A program made the translations under genes and the position numbers. The notes beneath the pieces were generated by a model, which saw nothing but the letters and a program-made list of their open reading frames with translations, made no database searches and was not told the DNA's origin. DNA of 64,000 nucleotides, from positions 5,867,501-5,931,500 of the forward strand of contig NZ_CP108538.1 in NCBI RefSeq assembly GCF_035994185.1. Direction: 5' to 3'. Positions 54,175-63,615 of the stretch are shown here, in pieces. Position 1 is the stretch's first letter; the number at the start of each line of letters is the position of its first letter. This DNA comes from Streptomyces sp. NBC_01217 (GTDB lineage Bacteria > Actinomycetota > Actinomycetes > Streptomycetales > Streptomycetaceae).

Positions 54175-55122
54175 CTAGCGAGCGAGCCGCATGCGGACCT
54201 CGGTGGTGCCCGATTCCTCACGCTCCGTCCGCCAGCCCGACCCGGCCTCCCACACCCGGCCCGCGTACGCGACCTCGTCCAGGTGCAGCGCCTCGGACCG
54301 CGCGACCGCCCAGTGCGCGAGCTCCCAGCCGCGCCGCGCCGCGCCGTCGTCCCCCGAGGCGCGGGCCGCCCGCACCGGCACCGAGACCGTGCTCGTCGCC
54401 GGCGCACCGGCGGCGGCCTTCCCGTCCTGTGCCGGAGACGTCTTCGCGGGTAGCACACCCTTGCCGAAGTCGCGCACCAGCTCCGCCCGCACCTTCGCGG
54501 CGTCGGCCGTCGCGGCCGTCGTCCGCGGCGGCGTGCAGTTCAGTGTGGCGGGCGCACGGCCCGTCAGCGCGGCCGCCAGCAGCGCGGCGTCCGGCTCGTG
54601 CTTCGCGTACGCCTGCGGGAAGCCACTGCGCTGGACCCGCTGCGCGGCGACGGTAAGCGGCAGTCGCGAGTAGCCGGGGACCTCGGCCAGGTGCCGGTAG
54701 AACTCCCCGGACGAGTAGACCGGGTCCAGGATCTGCTCCTCGGTGCCCCAGCCCTGCGAGGGGCGCTGCTGGAACAGTCCCAGCGAGTCCCGGTCGCCGT
54801 GCTCGATATTGCGCAGCCCCGACTCCTGCAGCGCGGTCGCCAGCGCGATCGTCACCGCCCGCTCCGGCATCCCGCGCGAGGTGCCGACGGCGGAGATCGT
54901 CGCGGCGTTAGAAGCCTGCTCCGGACTCATCCGGTACGTACGGCCCTTGCCGGCCGAACCGTCGGCGGACTCCACGGTGCACCCTTCGGTGACCTTGCTG
55001 CCCGATACGTACTGAACGGTCAGGTATCCGCCGAGTGCGGCGAGCACCACAAAGGCTGCCGCGATACGGAAGAGGCGGCTGCGGCCGGTGTGTCGGCGGG
55101 CGGGGGATGCGGTCCGGGGCAC
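54175..55122 (-). CDS. Membrane-anchored lysozyme-fold protein
   Basis: The 315 residues comprise a basic N-terminus, one span (IAAAFVVLAALGGYLTVQYV) and an extracellular domain. In that domain ALQESGLRNIEHGDRDSLGL (catalytic-type Glu in LQESG), FQQRPSQGWGT and EQILDPVYSS match the transglycosylase/lysozyme-like family common in actinobacteria. The C-terminal 100 residues (DDGAARRGWELAHWAVA) resemble the NlpC-like or amidase-linker tail seen in these proteins. A role in wall remodelling is inferred. GTG 55122 is the start, 85 nt from divergent dapE. Confidence 0.82.
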   Translation of the reverse strand: MPRTASPARRHTGRSRLFRIAAAFVVLAALGGYLTVQYVSGSKVTEGCTVESADGSAGKGRTYRMSPEQASNAATISAVGTSRGMPERAVTIALATALQESGLRNIEHGDRDSLGLFQQRPSQGWGTEEQILDPVYSSGEFYRHLAEVPGYSRLPLTVAAQRVQRSGFPQAYAKHEPDAALLAAALTGRAPATLNCTPPRTTAATADAAKVRAELVRDFGKGVLPAKTSPAQDGKAAAGAPATSTVSVPVRAARASGDDGAARRGWELAHWAVARSEALHLDEVAYAGRVWEAGSGWRTEREESGTTEVRMRLAR

Positions 55123-55207
55123 GGGGCCACCGTACTGGAGTGCCCGGCGGGGACCGAGGGCCCAGTCCCCAGGAGCCGTTCCCCGGACAGGCTCTAAGGT
55201 CGGTCCC

Positions 55208-56287
55208 ATGCCCGAAAGCACACTTGACCTCACTCTGGACGGCCCGGCGCTCACCGCCCGGCTCGTCGACTTCCCCTCGGTCAGCGGCCAGGAGAAGGAG
55301 CTCGCCGACGCGATCGAGTCGGCGCTGCGCGCCCTGCCGCATCTGACCGTCGACCGGCACGGCAACAACGTCGTGGCCCGGACGAACCTGGGCCGTGCCG
55401 AGCGGGTCGTACTCGCCGGGCACATCGACACCGTGCCGATCGCCGACAACGTGCCGTCCAGGCTCGACGACGACGGCCTGCTGTGGGGCTGCGGCACCTC
55501 CGACATGAAGTCGGGCGTCGCCGTCCAGCTGAGGATCGCCGCGACCGTGCCCGAGCCCAACCGCGACCTCACCTTCGTCTTCTACGACAACGAGGAGGTC
55601 GCCGCGCACCTCAACGGCCTCGGACACATCGCCGAAGCCCACCCCGAATGGCTGACGGCCGACTTCGCCGTCCTTCTGGAGGGCTCCGACGCCGAGGTCG
55701 AGGGCGGCTGCCAGGGCACCCTGCGGGTCTTCCTCCGTACGGAGGGTGAGCGGTCCCACTCCGCGCGCAGCTGGATGGGGTCCAACGCCATCCACGCGGC
55801 CGCCCCGATCCTCGCCCGCCTCGCGGCGTACGAACCGCGCCGCCCGGTCATCGACGGCCTCGAATACCACGAGGGCCTCAACGCCGTACGGATCGAGGGC
55901 GGCGTGGCCAACAACGTCATCCCCGACGCCTGCACCGTCGTCGTCAACTACCGGTACGCCCCCGACCGCGGTCCGGAGGAGGCCCTGGCCCACGTCCACG
56001 AGGTCTTCGCGGACTGCGGCGTCGTCGAATTCACCGTCGACGACCACTCCGGCGCGGCCATGCCCGGCCTGTCGCATCCGGCGGCCAAGGCCTTCATGGC
56101 GGCGGTCGGCGGCACCGCCCGGCCCAAGTTCGGCTGGACCGACGTCTCCCGCTTCGGCTCCCTCGGCGTTCCCGCGGTGAACTACGGACCCGGCGACCCG
56201 CTCCTCGCGCACAAGCGCAACGAGCACGTGAGGGTCGACCGGATCACCCACTGCGAGGAGCGCCTCCGCTCCTGGCTCACCAGCTGA
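55208..56287 (+). CDS. dapE: Succinyl-diaminopimelate desuccinylase DapE
   Basis: This 359-residue M20-family metal-dependent deacylase makes LL-diaminopimelate. The first zinc ligand is in LAGHIDTVP, the bridging Asp in GCGTSDMKSG, the general base and ligand in YDNEEV, further ligands in LLEGSDAEVEGG, and the last His in LAHKRNEHV. ATG 55208 is the natural start. It works with dapC upstream. Confidence 0.94.
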   Translation: MPESTLDLTLDGPALTARLVDFPSVSGQEKELADAIESALRALPHLTVDRHGNNVVARTNLGRAERVVLAGHIDTVPIADNVPSRLDDDGLLWGCGTSDMKSGVAVQLRIAATVPEPNRDLTFVFYDNEEVAAHLNGLGHIAEAHPEWLTADFAVLLEGSDAEVEGGCQGTLRVFLRTEGERSHSARSWMGSNAIHAAAPILARLAAYEPRRPVIDGLEYHEGLNAVRIEGGVANNVIPDACTVVVNYRYAPDRGPEEALAHVHEVFADCGVVEFTVDDHSGAAMPGLSHPAAKAFMAAVGGTARPKFGWTDVSRFGSLGVPAVNYGPGDPLLAHKRNEHVRVDRITHCEERLRSWLTS

Positions 56288-56376
56288 CCCTCGGCATTCT
56301 CCTGTCCGTAACCTCCGCCGCTCTACCCTGACCTGACAACAGATGGTCATTCGATCGTCGTCGGAGGGAGCAGGTC

Positions 56377-57126
56377 ATGGGCAACCCCGAGGGAGCGCAC
56401 GTACCCGAGGAGCAGCGGCTCGGACCGGTACTGCGCCGCAGGGAACAGGTACAGCCCGGCACCACCGACCAGCGGCTGCTGGACACCGAGGGCGACTCCG
56501 AGTGGGTGCACACCGACCCATGGCGGGTGATGCGCATCCAGTCGGAGTTCGTCGAGGGCTTCGGAGCCCTCGCCGAGCTGCCGAGCGCCATCAGCGTCTT
56601 CGGCTCGGCCCGCACCCCGGCCGGCGGGCCGGACTACGAGGCGGGCGTACGGATCGGCAAGGCCCTGGTCGAGGCCGGCTTCGCGGTGATCACCGGAGGC
56701 GGCCCCGGAGCCATGGAGGCGGCGAACAAGGGGGCGCGGGAGGCGAAGGGCGTCTCGGTCGGCCTCGGCATCGAGCTGCCCTTCGAATCCGGCCTCAACC
56801 CGCACGTCGACATCGGCGTCAACTTCCGCTACTTCTTCGTCCGCAAGACGATGTTCGTGAAGTACGCCCAGGGCTTCGTCGTCCTGCCCGGCGGCCTGGG
56901 CACCCTGGACGAACTCTTCGAGGCCCTCACGCTCGTCCAGACGGGCAAGGTCACCCGCTTCCCGATCGTGCTGTTCGGCACCGCGTACTGGAGCGGACTC
57001 GTGGACTGGCTCCGCGACACGGTGGTGGCCCAGGGCAAGGCGTCCGAACACGACCTGCTGCTGTTCCACGTCACGGATGACGTGGACGAGGCGGTGAACC
57101 TGGTGACGAAGGAGGTCGGCAAGTAG
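56377..57126 (+). CDS. LOG-family protein (TIGR00730)
   Basis: This 249-residue Rossmann-fold protein has the phosphoribohydrolase motifs GGGPGAMEAANKGA and PGGLGTLDELFEALT, the LOG signature for release of cytokinin-type bases from nucleoside monophosphates. The N-terminal 70 residues (REQVQPGTTDQRLLDTEGD) are an extension found in the long actinobacterial class. GAGGGAG lies before ATG 56377. The physiological substrate in Streptomyces is not clear; mycobacterial Rv1205 is the positional match. Confidence 0.9.
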   Translation: MGNPEGAHVPEEQRLGPVLRRREQVQPGTTDQRLLDTEGDSEWVHTDPWRVMRIQSEFVEGFGALAELPSAISVFGSARTPAGGPDYEAGVRIGKALVEAGFAVITGGGPGAMEAANKGAREAKGVSVGLGIELPFESGLNPHVDIGVNFRYFFVRKTMFVKYAQGFVVLPGGLGTLDELFEALTLVQTGKVTRFPIVLFGTAYWSGLVDWLRDTVVAQGKASEHDLLLFHVTDDVDEAVNLVTKEVGK

Positions 57127-57148
57127 CCGCCCTTCCACCTCCAGTCCC

Positions 57149-57241
57149 TCCGGCGTTTGAGGAGCGGGGGTCCGGGGGCAGAGCCCCCGGTTACGGGAAG
57201 AGTGGGGTCTCCCCTGCTCGAACGAAGTCGAGAGCTTGGGG
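57149..57241. repeat. Cluster of short dispersed Streptomyces repeats with two hairpins
   Basis: 57149-57164 (CTCCGGCGTTTGAGGA) is a partial reverse copy of the element at 6576. CCGGGGGC/GCCCCCGG (57172-57190) and CTCGA/TCGAG within CCCC...GGGG (57211-57241) form hairpins. This block lies between the convergent LOG and folP2 genes and may also terminate transcription. Confidence 0.65.
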
Positions 57242-57304
57242 ATGGGTAGGGGACAAGCCCGCCGCAGGCGCCCCACCGCCCCGCCCCGCCCCCCACCCGC
57301 CCCG

Positions 57305-58177
57305 CTACGCCAACCCCCTCCGCGCCACCGCCGGCCCCCGCCACCCCGCGATCGCCCCCACCATGTCCAGCACCTGCCGTGTCTCGGCCACCTCGTGCAC
57401 CCGGTACACCCGCGCCCCCAGCCACGCCGAGACCGCCGTCGTCGCCAGCGTCCCGATCACCCGCTCCTTCACGGGCCGATCGAGCGTCTCCCCGACGAAG
57501 TCCTTGTTGGACAGTGATACGAGGACGGGCCAGCCGGTCTCCTCCATCTCGCCGAGCCGGCGCGTCGCCTCCAGCGAGTGCCGGGTGTTCTTCCCGAAGT
57601 CGTGACCGGGGTCGATCATGATCCCGTCCGGCCGCACTCCGAGCCCCACCGCCCGCTCGGCCAGCCCGACCGTCACCCTCAGGATGTCCGCCATCACGTC
57701 GTCGTACGCGACCCGGTGCGGCCGGGTCCGCGGCTCGGCGCCGCCCGCGTGCGTGCACACGAGCCCCGCTCCGTACCGCGCGGCGACCTCCGCGAGCTTC
57801 GGGTCGACACCGCCCCACGCGTCGTTCAGCACATCCGCACCGGCCTCGCAGACCGCCTCGCCGACGTCATGGCGCCAGGTGTCGACGCTGATCACCACAT
57901 CCGGGTGGCGGCGCCGCACCTCCGCGACGAACCCCACCGTGCGACGGGCCTCCTCCTCGGCGGTCACCTCCGCGCCGGGGCCCGCCTTCACACCCCCGAT
58001 GTCGACGATCGCCGCGCCCTCCGCGATCGCCTGCTCGACCCGGGCCAGCGCGGGCTCGTCCCGGAACGTCGCGCCCTGGTCGTAGAAGGAGTCCGGGGTA
58101 CGGTTCACGATCGCCATGATCACCGGCTCGTGCGCCCCGAATTCGCGCCGCCCGAGCCTGAGCGCACCGCTTCGCAT
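57305..58177 (-). CDS. folP2: Dihydropteroate synthase homologue, FolP2 type
   Basis: The 290 residues form a TIM-barrel pterin-binding protein with the N-terminal MAIVNRTPDSF (pterin/pyrophosphate loop) and SVDTWRHDV, LNDAWGG and MIDPGHDFGKN segments. The second substrate loop reads IGGVKAGPGA instead of the GGESTRPGA of active FolP1 enzymes, as in mycobacterial FolP2 (Rv1207), which is reported not to replace FolP1. Function is therefore uncertain. ATG 58177 follows GAGGAGA. Confidence 0.88.
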   Translation of the reverse strand: MRSGALRLGRREFGAHEPVIMAIVNRTPDSFYDQGATFRDEPALARVEQAIAEGAAIVDIGGVKAGPGAEVTAEEEARRTVGFVAEVRRRHPDVVISVDTWRHDVGEAVCEAGADVLNDAWGGVDPKLAEVAARYGAGLVCTHAGGAEPRTRPHRVAYDDVMADILRVTVGLAERAVGLGVRPDGIMIDPGHDFGKNTRHSLEATRRLGEMEETGWPVLVSLSNKDFVGETLDRPVKERVIGTLATTAVSAWLGARVYRVHEVAETRQVLDMVGAIAGWRGPAVARRGLA

Positions 58178-58321
58178 CCCGTGTATCTCCTCTGGTAGAC
58201 AGCTGGTGGACCGCTGGTGGACCGCCCCGCGGACTGCTCCGCGGGCCGCCTGCGACCCTAACTGTCGGTGCCGCATGGCACGATCGGAGGCGGACAGGTT
58301 TCCGCTCCCGGGGAGATGCGC

Positions 58322-58783
58322 GTGTTCTGGTTCTTGCTGCTGGCGATGGTGGTGGTCGTGGCCGTGGTCACCCTCGCGGTGGTCGGCGGGGGGAAGAGCG
58401 CCGTCCTGCAGGACGTGGCGCCCGAGCGGCTGACGGACTCGCTGCCCGCGACCCGCCCGGTGGGCCGTGCGGATGTCGAGGCGCTGCGGCTGCCGGTGGC
58501 CGTACGCGGCTACCGCATGCCCGATGTCGACGAGGCGCTCGGCAGGCTCGGCGCCGAGCTCGCCGAGCGGGACGCGCGGATCGCGGAACTGCAGTCGGCG
58601 CTGGCCGGCGCGCAGGCGACCGCGGTGGGCGGCCCCGATCTCCTCAAGCGGCCGCAGGACCGGCCGCAGCTGACGGGGGAGCGGCCCGAAGACCGCCCGC
58701 GGGCACCATGGGCCGCGCCCGGGCAGGCCCCACATCCGCACCCACAGCAGCCGGACCGGCCCGGAGAGGAGCCCCGGCGATGA
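58322..58783 (+). CDS. Single-span DivIVA-domain-like membrane protein
   Basis: This 153-residue protein starts with a membrane span (FWFLLLAMVVVVAVVTLAVV). A short DivIVA-like segment (LPVAVRGYRMPDVDEALGRL) and coiled coil (ELAERDARIAELQSAL) follow, then a Pro/Gln/Arg-rich tail. GTG 58322 is preferred because GGGGAG ends 6 nt upstream; the ATG at 58316 has none at usable distance. Its stop overlaps the start of the glycosylase gene (ATGA). Confidence 0.78.
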   Translation: MFWFLLLAMVVVVAVVTLAVVGGGKSAVLQDVAPERLTDSLPATRPVGRADVEALRLPVAVRGYRMPDVDEALGRLGAELAERDARIAELQSALAGAQATAVGGPDLLKRPQDRPQLTGERPEDRPRAPWAAPGQAPHPHPQQPDRPGEEPRR

Positions 58784-59367
58784 GCGGCGGCGCGGAAGCG
58801 GCCCCGGACGGCGGCCTGCGCTGCCCGTGGGGACTCTCCACCGAGGACTACCTCACGTATCACGACACCGAATGGGGCCGCCCCGTCCACGGCGACGACG
58901 CCCTGTTCGAACGGCTCTGCCTGGAGGCGTTCCAGTCGGGCCTCTCCTGGCTGACGATCCTGCGCCGCCGGGAGGGCTTCCGCTCCGCCTTCGCCGGGTT
59001 CAAGATCCCCGCGGTGGCGGAGTTCACCGACGCCGACAAGGAGCGCCTCCTCGCCGACGCTGGCATCATCCGCAACCGGGCGAAGATCGACGCGACCCTC
59101 GCCAACGCCAAGGTGCTGGCCGCCTGGCGGCCCGGCGAGCTGGACGAGCTGCTGTGGTCCTACGCCCCCGACCCGGCCGCCCGCCCGGCCCCGCGCACCC
59201 TGGGTGACGTACCCGCGGTGACCACGGAGTCCACGGCGCTGGCCAAGGACCTGAAGAAGCGCGGTCTGCGCTTCGTCGGGCCCACGACGGCCTACGCCCT
59301 GATGCAGGCCTGCGGCCTGGTCGACGACCACCTGGCCGACTGCGTGGCACGCGGCACCGCGGCGTAG
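58780..59367 (+). CDS. tag: DNA-3-methyladenine glycosylase I
   Basis: This 195-residue base-excision repair enzyme removes 3-methyladenine. The zinc-binding set C15 (RCPWG), H28 (YHDTEWG), H184 and C188 (DDHLADC) matches the Tag family; LCLEAFQSGLSWLTIL is the helix-hairpin-helix base-binding region. Translational coupling to the preceding gene occurs via an ATGA overlap. The same order (folP2 ... tag) is found in mycobacteria (Rv1207, Rv1210). Confidence 0.94.
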   Translation: MSGGAEAAPDGGLRCPWGLSTEDYLTYHDTEWGRPVHGDDALFERLCLEAFQSGLSWLTILRRREGFRSAFAGFKIPAVAEFTDADKERLLADAGIIRNRAKIDATLANAKVLAAWRPGELDELLWSYAPDPAARPAPRTLGDVPAVTTESTALAKDLKKRGLRFVGPTTAYALMQACGLVDDHLADCVARGTAA

Positions 59368-59380
59368 ACCCGGACGGCGG

Positions 59381-60193
59381 CTACCGCCCGAGGTACTTCG
59401 GCGTCTCCTTGTTCAGGAACGCCTGCACCGCGATCGTGTGGTCCTCGGACGCGCCCGCCTTCGTCTGGAGCTCGTCCTCCTTCTCCAGCGCCTCGCTCAG
59501 AGTGTGGGCGGCGCCGTAGGCCAGGGACTCCTTGAGCGCGGCGTACGCCACCGTGGGACCGGACGCCAGGGCGCGGGCCACGGCGGCGGCCTCGGCGGCC
59601 AGCTCGGCCGCGGGCACCAGCTTGTTCACGATGCCCAGCTCATGGGCGTCCTGCGCGGAGATCGAACGCGGGAAGAGCAGCAGGTCGGCGGCGCGGCTCT
59701 GCCCGATCAGGCGGGGCAGCGTCCAGGAGACGCCCGAATCGGCGGTGAGGGCGACCCCGGCGAAGGAGGTGTTGAACGAGGCGGTGTCGGCGACCACCCG
59801 GTAGTCGCAGGCGAGCGCGAACCCGAACCCGGCACCGGCGGCGACCCCGTTCACCCCGGCGACCACCGGCTTGGGCATCTGCGTGATGGCCCGCACGATC
59901 GGGTTGTAGTGCTCCTGCACGGTGCTCAGCGCATTGCCGCCGCCCGACTCGCGAGCCTCGTCGAGCTTGCCGACGTGCTCCTTCAGATCCTGGCCGACGC
60001 AGAAGGCGCGCCCGGTCGCGGTGAGCAGAACAGCCCGTACGGCGGTGTCGGCCGCCGCGGACTTCAGTGCGTCCCGGAGCGCCACCTTGGCCGCGGTGTC
60101 CATGGCGTTCATCGCGGCAGGACGGTTGATCGTGATCGTCGCGAGTCCGTCGCTCACTTCGTAGAGCACGCTGTCCGCCAACTGGTCGGCCAT
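59381..60193 (-). CDS. Enoyl-CoA hydratase/isomerase family protein
   Basis: This 270-residue crotonase-fold enzyme has oxyanion-hole segments FCVGQDLKEH and NGVAAGAGFGFALACD. The acidic residue before WTLP (LTADSGVSWTLPRLIG) lies where PaaG/PaaB-type enzymes have a catalytic Asp, so isomerase or hydratase activity on short or aromatic acyl-CoA is possible. It is convergent with tag (13 nt between stops). Confidence 0.9.
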   Translation of the reverse strand: MADQLADSVLYEVSDGLATITINRPAAMNAMDTAAKVALRDALKSAAADTAVRAVLLTATGRAFCVGQDLKEHVGKLDEARESGGGNALSTVQEHYNPIVRAITQMPKPVVAGVNGVAAGAGFGFALACDYRVVADTASFNTSFAGVALTADSGVSWTLPRLIGQSRAADLLLFPRSISAQDAHELGIVNKLVPAAELAAEAAAVARALASGPTVAYAALKESLAYGAAHTLSEALEKEDELQTKAGASEDHTIAVQAFLNKETPKYLGR

Positions 60194-60507
60194 TTTCGCT
60201 GTCCCCTCTGCGCCTCGGGCAATGCCTGTCCAGGCAAGCATGGCCGACGCGGGCGGGAGCCAACATGTGACCTGCGTCTAACAATTGCGCCCCGATGGAG
60301 GGGCGAAGGGGACGGAGTATCGCAGCTGGATCGCCGAATTGGGTGGTTTTGAGAGAGCGCGTTGCGCAAGCGATGCCGACCGATGTTGGTCATCGGGGTC
60401 TGTGATGCGGGATAATGGGCTGGAAGCAATGTGTTCGATGCCGGTGAGACAGCGCCTGTCATGGGGCCGCCGGTTGTTATGAGCTGGTTTCAGGAAGGGG
60501 AACGAGC
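60194..60507. other. 314-nt intergenic region between divergent genes
   Basis: It holds the promoters of the enoyl-CoA hydratase and DUF3117 genes. The only clear element is GGAAGGGG at 60492-60499, the ribosome binding site of the DUF3117 gene. No ORF is supported. Confidence 0.5.
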
Positions 60508-60675
60508 ATGGCGGCCATGAAGCCGCGGACGGGCGACGGCCCGCTCGAGGTGACAAAGGAGGGGCGGGGCATCGTCATGCGCGTTCCGCTCGAAGGCGGC
60601 GGTCGGCTTGTCGTGGAGCTGACGCCGGACGAGGCCGATGCACTCGGCGATGCCCTCAAGAAGGTCGTCGGCTGA
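60508..60675 (+). CDS. DUF3117 small conserved protein
   Basis: The 55 residues (MAAMKPRTGDGPLEVTKEG ... LGDALKKVVG) match the very conserved actinobacterial DUF3117 family, one compact domain with alternating strands and a C-terminal helix. GGAAGGGG lies 8 nt before ATG 60508. The mycobacterial homologue (Rv1211, as I recall) lies in the same gene neighbourhood. The function is unknown. A strong terminator follows. Confidence 0.9.
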   Translation: MAAMKPRTGDGPLEVTKEGRGIVMRVPLEGGGRLVVELTPDEADALGDALKKVVG

Positions 60676-60696
60676 GCAGAGGCGCCCATAATTCTC

Positions 60697-60731
60697 CACT
60701 GCCCCGGCACGGTGCCCGTGCCGGGGCAGTG
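60697..60731 (+). terminator. Terminator after the DUF3117 gene
   Basis: A 14-bp perfect stem (CACTGCCCCGGCAC and its complement) with a 7-nt loop starts 21 nt past the stop codon. Confidence 0.9.
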
Positions 60732-60770
60732 ATGCGTCCACCCGGACACCAAAATCAAGCCCGGCACCAA

Positions 60771-60797
60771 AATCAAGCCCGTCCGGCGATTGAGGAC
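60771..60797 (-). repeat. Third copy of the dispersed repeat (reverse orientation)
   Basis: AATCAAGCCCGTCCGGCGATTGAGGAC is, with two changes, the reverse complement of the element at 6576-6650 (written here in two parts: AATCAAGCCCGTCCGG and CGATTGAGGAC). Just upstream ACCAAAATCAAGCCCG is duplicated in part (60748-60764). Confidence 0.7.
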
Positions 60798-60864
60798 ACC
60801 CTCGGACGCCCCGCACACGGGTCACGGCACACGGGTCACGGGGCAAGCTCCGCCCCCCGGGGCG

Positions 60865-61530
60865 TCAGCCCCTGCGCACCGCGCACAGCAACCCGTCGCC
60901 CACCGGCAGCAACGTCGCCATCAGCTCCTGACTCTCCCGCACCGCACGCAGCAGCTCCCGCAGCCGCAGCACCTCCGCGGGCTGTGCGGCGGAGTCGACC
61001 GTACGGCCGTCGGCGAAGACGCCCTCGAAGCAGACCAGGCCGCCCGGCCGCAGCAGGCGCAACGATTCAGCGAGGCAGTCCAGGCTCTCCAGCCGGTCGC
61101 CGTCGCAGAACACGAGGTCGTATCCGCCGTCCGCGAGCCGCGGCAGTACGTCCAGGGCGCGGCCGGGAATGAAGCGGGCCCGATTGGCGGCGAACCCCGC
61201 GGCCCGGAACGCCTCACGGGCGAACTGCTGGCGCTCGGGCTCCGGGTCGACCGTGGTCAGTACGCCGTCCGGCCGCATTCCGTGCAGCAGATAGAGTCCG
61301 GACACCCCGGTCCCGGTGCCGATCTCGGCCACCGCTTTGGCGTCCGTCGTGGCAGCGAGCAGGCGCAGCGCGGCGCCGGTGCCTGGTGACACCGAGCGGA
61401 GCCCTGCCGCCCGGGCCCGGTCCCGGGCCCAGCGCAAAGCTTCGTCCTCGGCGACAAAGGCGTCGGCGAACGCCCAGCTCGTCTGCCGGTTGGCGGTAAT
61501 GACCCTCTCCTGTCCCCGTAGTTGGCGCAA
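60865..61530 (-). CDS. SAM-dependent O-methyltransferase (COG4122 type)
   Basis: This 221-residue class I methyltransferase has the SAM-binding motif [15 protein letters not shown], the acidic ribose ligand in LTTVDPEPE, and [10 protein letters not shown]. It resembles catechol/caffeoyl-CoA-type methyltransferases. The start is uncertain: TTG 61530 gives [19 protein letters not shown]. It is divergent from the sigma factor gene, exactly as Rv1220c is to sigE in mycobacteria. Confidence 0.88.
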   Translation of the reverse strand: MRQLRGQERVITANRQTSWAFADAFVAEDEALRWARDRARAAGLRSVSPGTGAALRLLAATTDAKAVAEIGTGTGVSGLYLLHGMRPDGVLTTVDPEPERQQFAREAFRAAGFAANRARFIPGRALDVLPRLADGGYDLVFCDGDRLESLDCLAESLRLLRPGGLVCFEGVFADGRTVDSAAQPAEVLRLRELLRAVRESQELMATLLPVGDGLLCAVRRG

Positions 61531-61711
61531 CGGTGACTGTATCCGCTGTACCCGGGAACCCGCAGATGGGACCGGGCGTTATGGAGAGACAGGGGAGAGC
61601 CCGTGGATTCGGCCCGCAGATCGGGTCCGGGAGCCATGGGCCGGCGGTTCCGGGGTGATCCCCGGCCCCAGCAGGAAAAAGGCTTATCCGGAGCTAACGG
61701 GCGAGGTGGCT

Positions 61712-62473
61712 ATGGTAGGGGCTCCACTGGACACCACCAGAGCCGATAGGGGAGGTGCGGCTGCGCCTGTGGATCGGAGAGGAGTGCTGCGGCGCTTCCT
61801 CAGGTCGGCGGGTGAGCCGAAATCCGTGACCGACATCGCTGACCGTTCTTCCAACGATTCCGCACCGACTGCGACCTTCGCCTCAGATGCGGACTCCCAG
61901 GCGTGGACGCCGCCCTCATGGGAAGAGATCGTCAGCACGCACAGCGGCCGTGTCTATCGCCTCGCCTACCGGCTGACGGGCAACCAGCACGATGCGGAGG
62001 ACCTCACCCAGGAGGTCTTCGTGCGCGTGTTCCGGTCGCTGTCGACCTATACGCCTGGCACCTTCGAGGGCTGGCTGCACCGCATCACGACCAACCTGTT
62101 CCTGGACATGGTCCGTCGTAAGCAGCGGATCCGCTTCGACTCCCTCGGTGACGACGCCGCCGAGCGGCTGCCGAGCCGTGAGCCGTCCCCGCAGCAGGCC
62201 TTCAACGACACCCACTTCGACGCGGATGTGCAGCAGGCGCTGGACACTCTCGCGCCCGAATTCCGTGCCGCTGTCGTGCTCTGTGACATCGAGGGCCTTT
62301 CGTACGAGGAGATCGCCGCGACGCTCGGCGTGAAGCTCGGCACCGTGCGCAGCCGCATCCACCGCGGTCGCTCGCATCTGCGCAAGGCGCTGCAGCACCG
62401 TTCGCCCGAGGCTCGTGCCGAGCAGCGCTCGCTGGCGGGCGCGATCCTGGCGGCGGAGGGCGGTACGGCGTGA
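61712..62473 (+). CDS. ECF-family RNA polymerase sigma factor (mycobacterial SigE-like)
   Basis: The 253 residues comprise an N-terminal extension of about 65 ([15 protein letters not shown]), then sigma region 2 ([49 protein letters not shown]) and region 4 ([40 protein letters not shown], each within 20 residues). The gene overlaps a zinc anti-sigma gene by 4 nt (GTGA) and a HtrA-like gene follows, the sigE-rseA-htrA arrangement of envelope stress control. It is not the Streptomyces gene named sigE, which sits with cseABC. Confidence 0.93.
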   Translation: MVGAPLDTTRADRGGAAAPVDRRGVLRRFLRSAGEPKSVTDIADRSSNDSAPTATFASDADSQAWTPPSWEEIVSTHSGRVYRLAYRLTGNQHDAEDLTQEVFVRVFRSLSTYTPGTFEGWLHRITTNLFLDMVRRKQRIRFDSLGDDAAERLPSREPSPQQAFNDTHFDADVQQALDTLAPEFRAAVVLCDIEGLSYEEIAATLGVKLGTVRSRIHRGRSHLRKALQHRSPEARAEQRSLAGAILAAEGGTA

Positions 62474-63504
62474 GCAGCACAGCTCCGACCCCTGCGGAAC
62501 AGCACCTGGGGGACCGGCTCGCCGCGCTTGTCGACGGCGAGCTGAAACACGACACCCGCGAGCGGGTCCTCGCCCACCTCGCGACCTGCGCCAAGTGCAA
62601 GGCCGAGGCTGCCGCCCAGAGGCGCCTGAAGAGTGTCTTCGCGCAGTCCGCCCCGCCTTCGCCGTCCGAGGGGTTCCTCGCCCGGCTGCAGGGCCTTCCC
62701 GGGGGACCGGGGGGTGACGACGACGACCGGGGGAGACCGTTCGGCGGCTCCGGGCGTTTCGCCGACGGGCTCTTCCCCATGATCCAGCCGTCCGCCGGCC
62801 GCACGGAACCGCCGGGCAGTGCGTCGCTCGGGGGGTTCGGCTTTTTGCCGGATCCGCACGGCTCGGCCGCCGTACTGCCGGGCGGCTCCTCCCGTTCCGG
62901 CTTCCGTATCCATGAGGTGGGCCGTGAGGCGGACCGGTCGCCGTGGCGCGGCCGGAGGTTCGCCTTCGCAGCCGCCAGCGCCGTGTCGCTGGCGGCCATC
63001 GCGCTGGGCGGTGCCCTGCCGACCACTGCGGGCGGCGGCTCCCCGGCCCGCGCCGGAGGCGCCGGAAACGCGGTGACCCCGCTCGACACCGCGTCCCGCG
63101 GCGAGAGCGGCAGCTCGGTGAGCCGTCGCAACGGCGGCGGCCAGGGCAGAGCCACCGCGACGGAGGCGGGCGACCGCTCGGCCGTCGCCGCCGCGCCGCC
63201 GTCACCCGCGCCGGGGGTCACACCGTCGGCGCCGTCCACGGCTCTCGCGCCGCCCTCCACCGGAGGGTTCGGCTCCAGTGGAAATGTCTCCGGAAACACC
63301 TTCGCGGTTCAGGTCCTGTCCAATGTGTCCGCGCCACCGCTGATACGTCCGATCGGCACCACCCCGCTCTTCGCCCATGTGCTCGGGCGACTCGCCCCGC
63401 CGCCGCCTCCGGTTCCCTCCGTGGCGCCGTCCTTGACGTCCTCGTCGGTCTCGGCCCTCCCCACCCCCGACGACCGGGGTCTGCCGCTTTCCTACCGGCG
63501 CTGA
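62470..63504 (+). CDS. Membrane anti-sigma factor with zinc-binding ZAS motif (RseA-like)
   Basis: The 344 residues start with a zinc anti-sigma domain, H36-x3-C40-x2-C43 ([10 protein letters not shown]), that should bind the upstream sigma factor. A Gly/Pro-rich linker, one membrane span ([20 protein letters not shown], about 168-187) and a long Ser/Pro/Ala-rich extracellular tail follow. The tail exceeds that of mycobacterial RseA and may be the target of regulated proteolysis. GTG 62470 overlaps the sigma stop, so synthesis is coupled 1:1. Confidence 0.9.
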   Translation: MSSTAPTPAEQHLGDRLAALVDGELKHDTRERVLAHLATCAKCKAEAAAQRRLKSVFAQSAPPSPSEGFLARLQGLPGGPGGDDDDRGRPFGGSGRFADGLFPMIQPSAGRTEPPGSASLGGFGFLPDPHGSAAVLPGGSSRSGFRIHEVGREADRSPWRGRRFAFAAASAVSLAAIALGGALPTTAGGGSPARAGGAGNAVTPLDTASRGESGSSVSRRNGGGQGRATATEAGDRSAVAAAPPSPAPGVTPSAPSTALAPPSTGGFGSSGNVSGNTFAVQVLSNVSAPPLIRPIGTTPLFAHVLGRLAPPPPPVPSVAPSLTSSSVSALPTPDDRGLPLSYRR

Positions 63505-63615
63505 CCGGGGTCTGCGCAGAGATTCGCAGACCTGGTTGAATTCCGGGCAGGAGTTCCGGGAGGGGCGCCCCTCCCGGGGCGTGCAGAGGCCGGTTGCGGC
63601 AGTTGCGGGGAGAGC

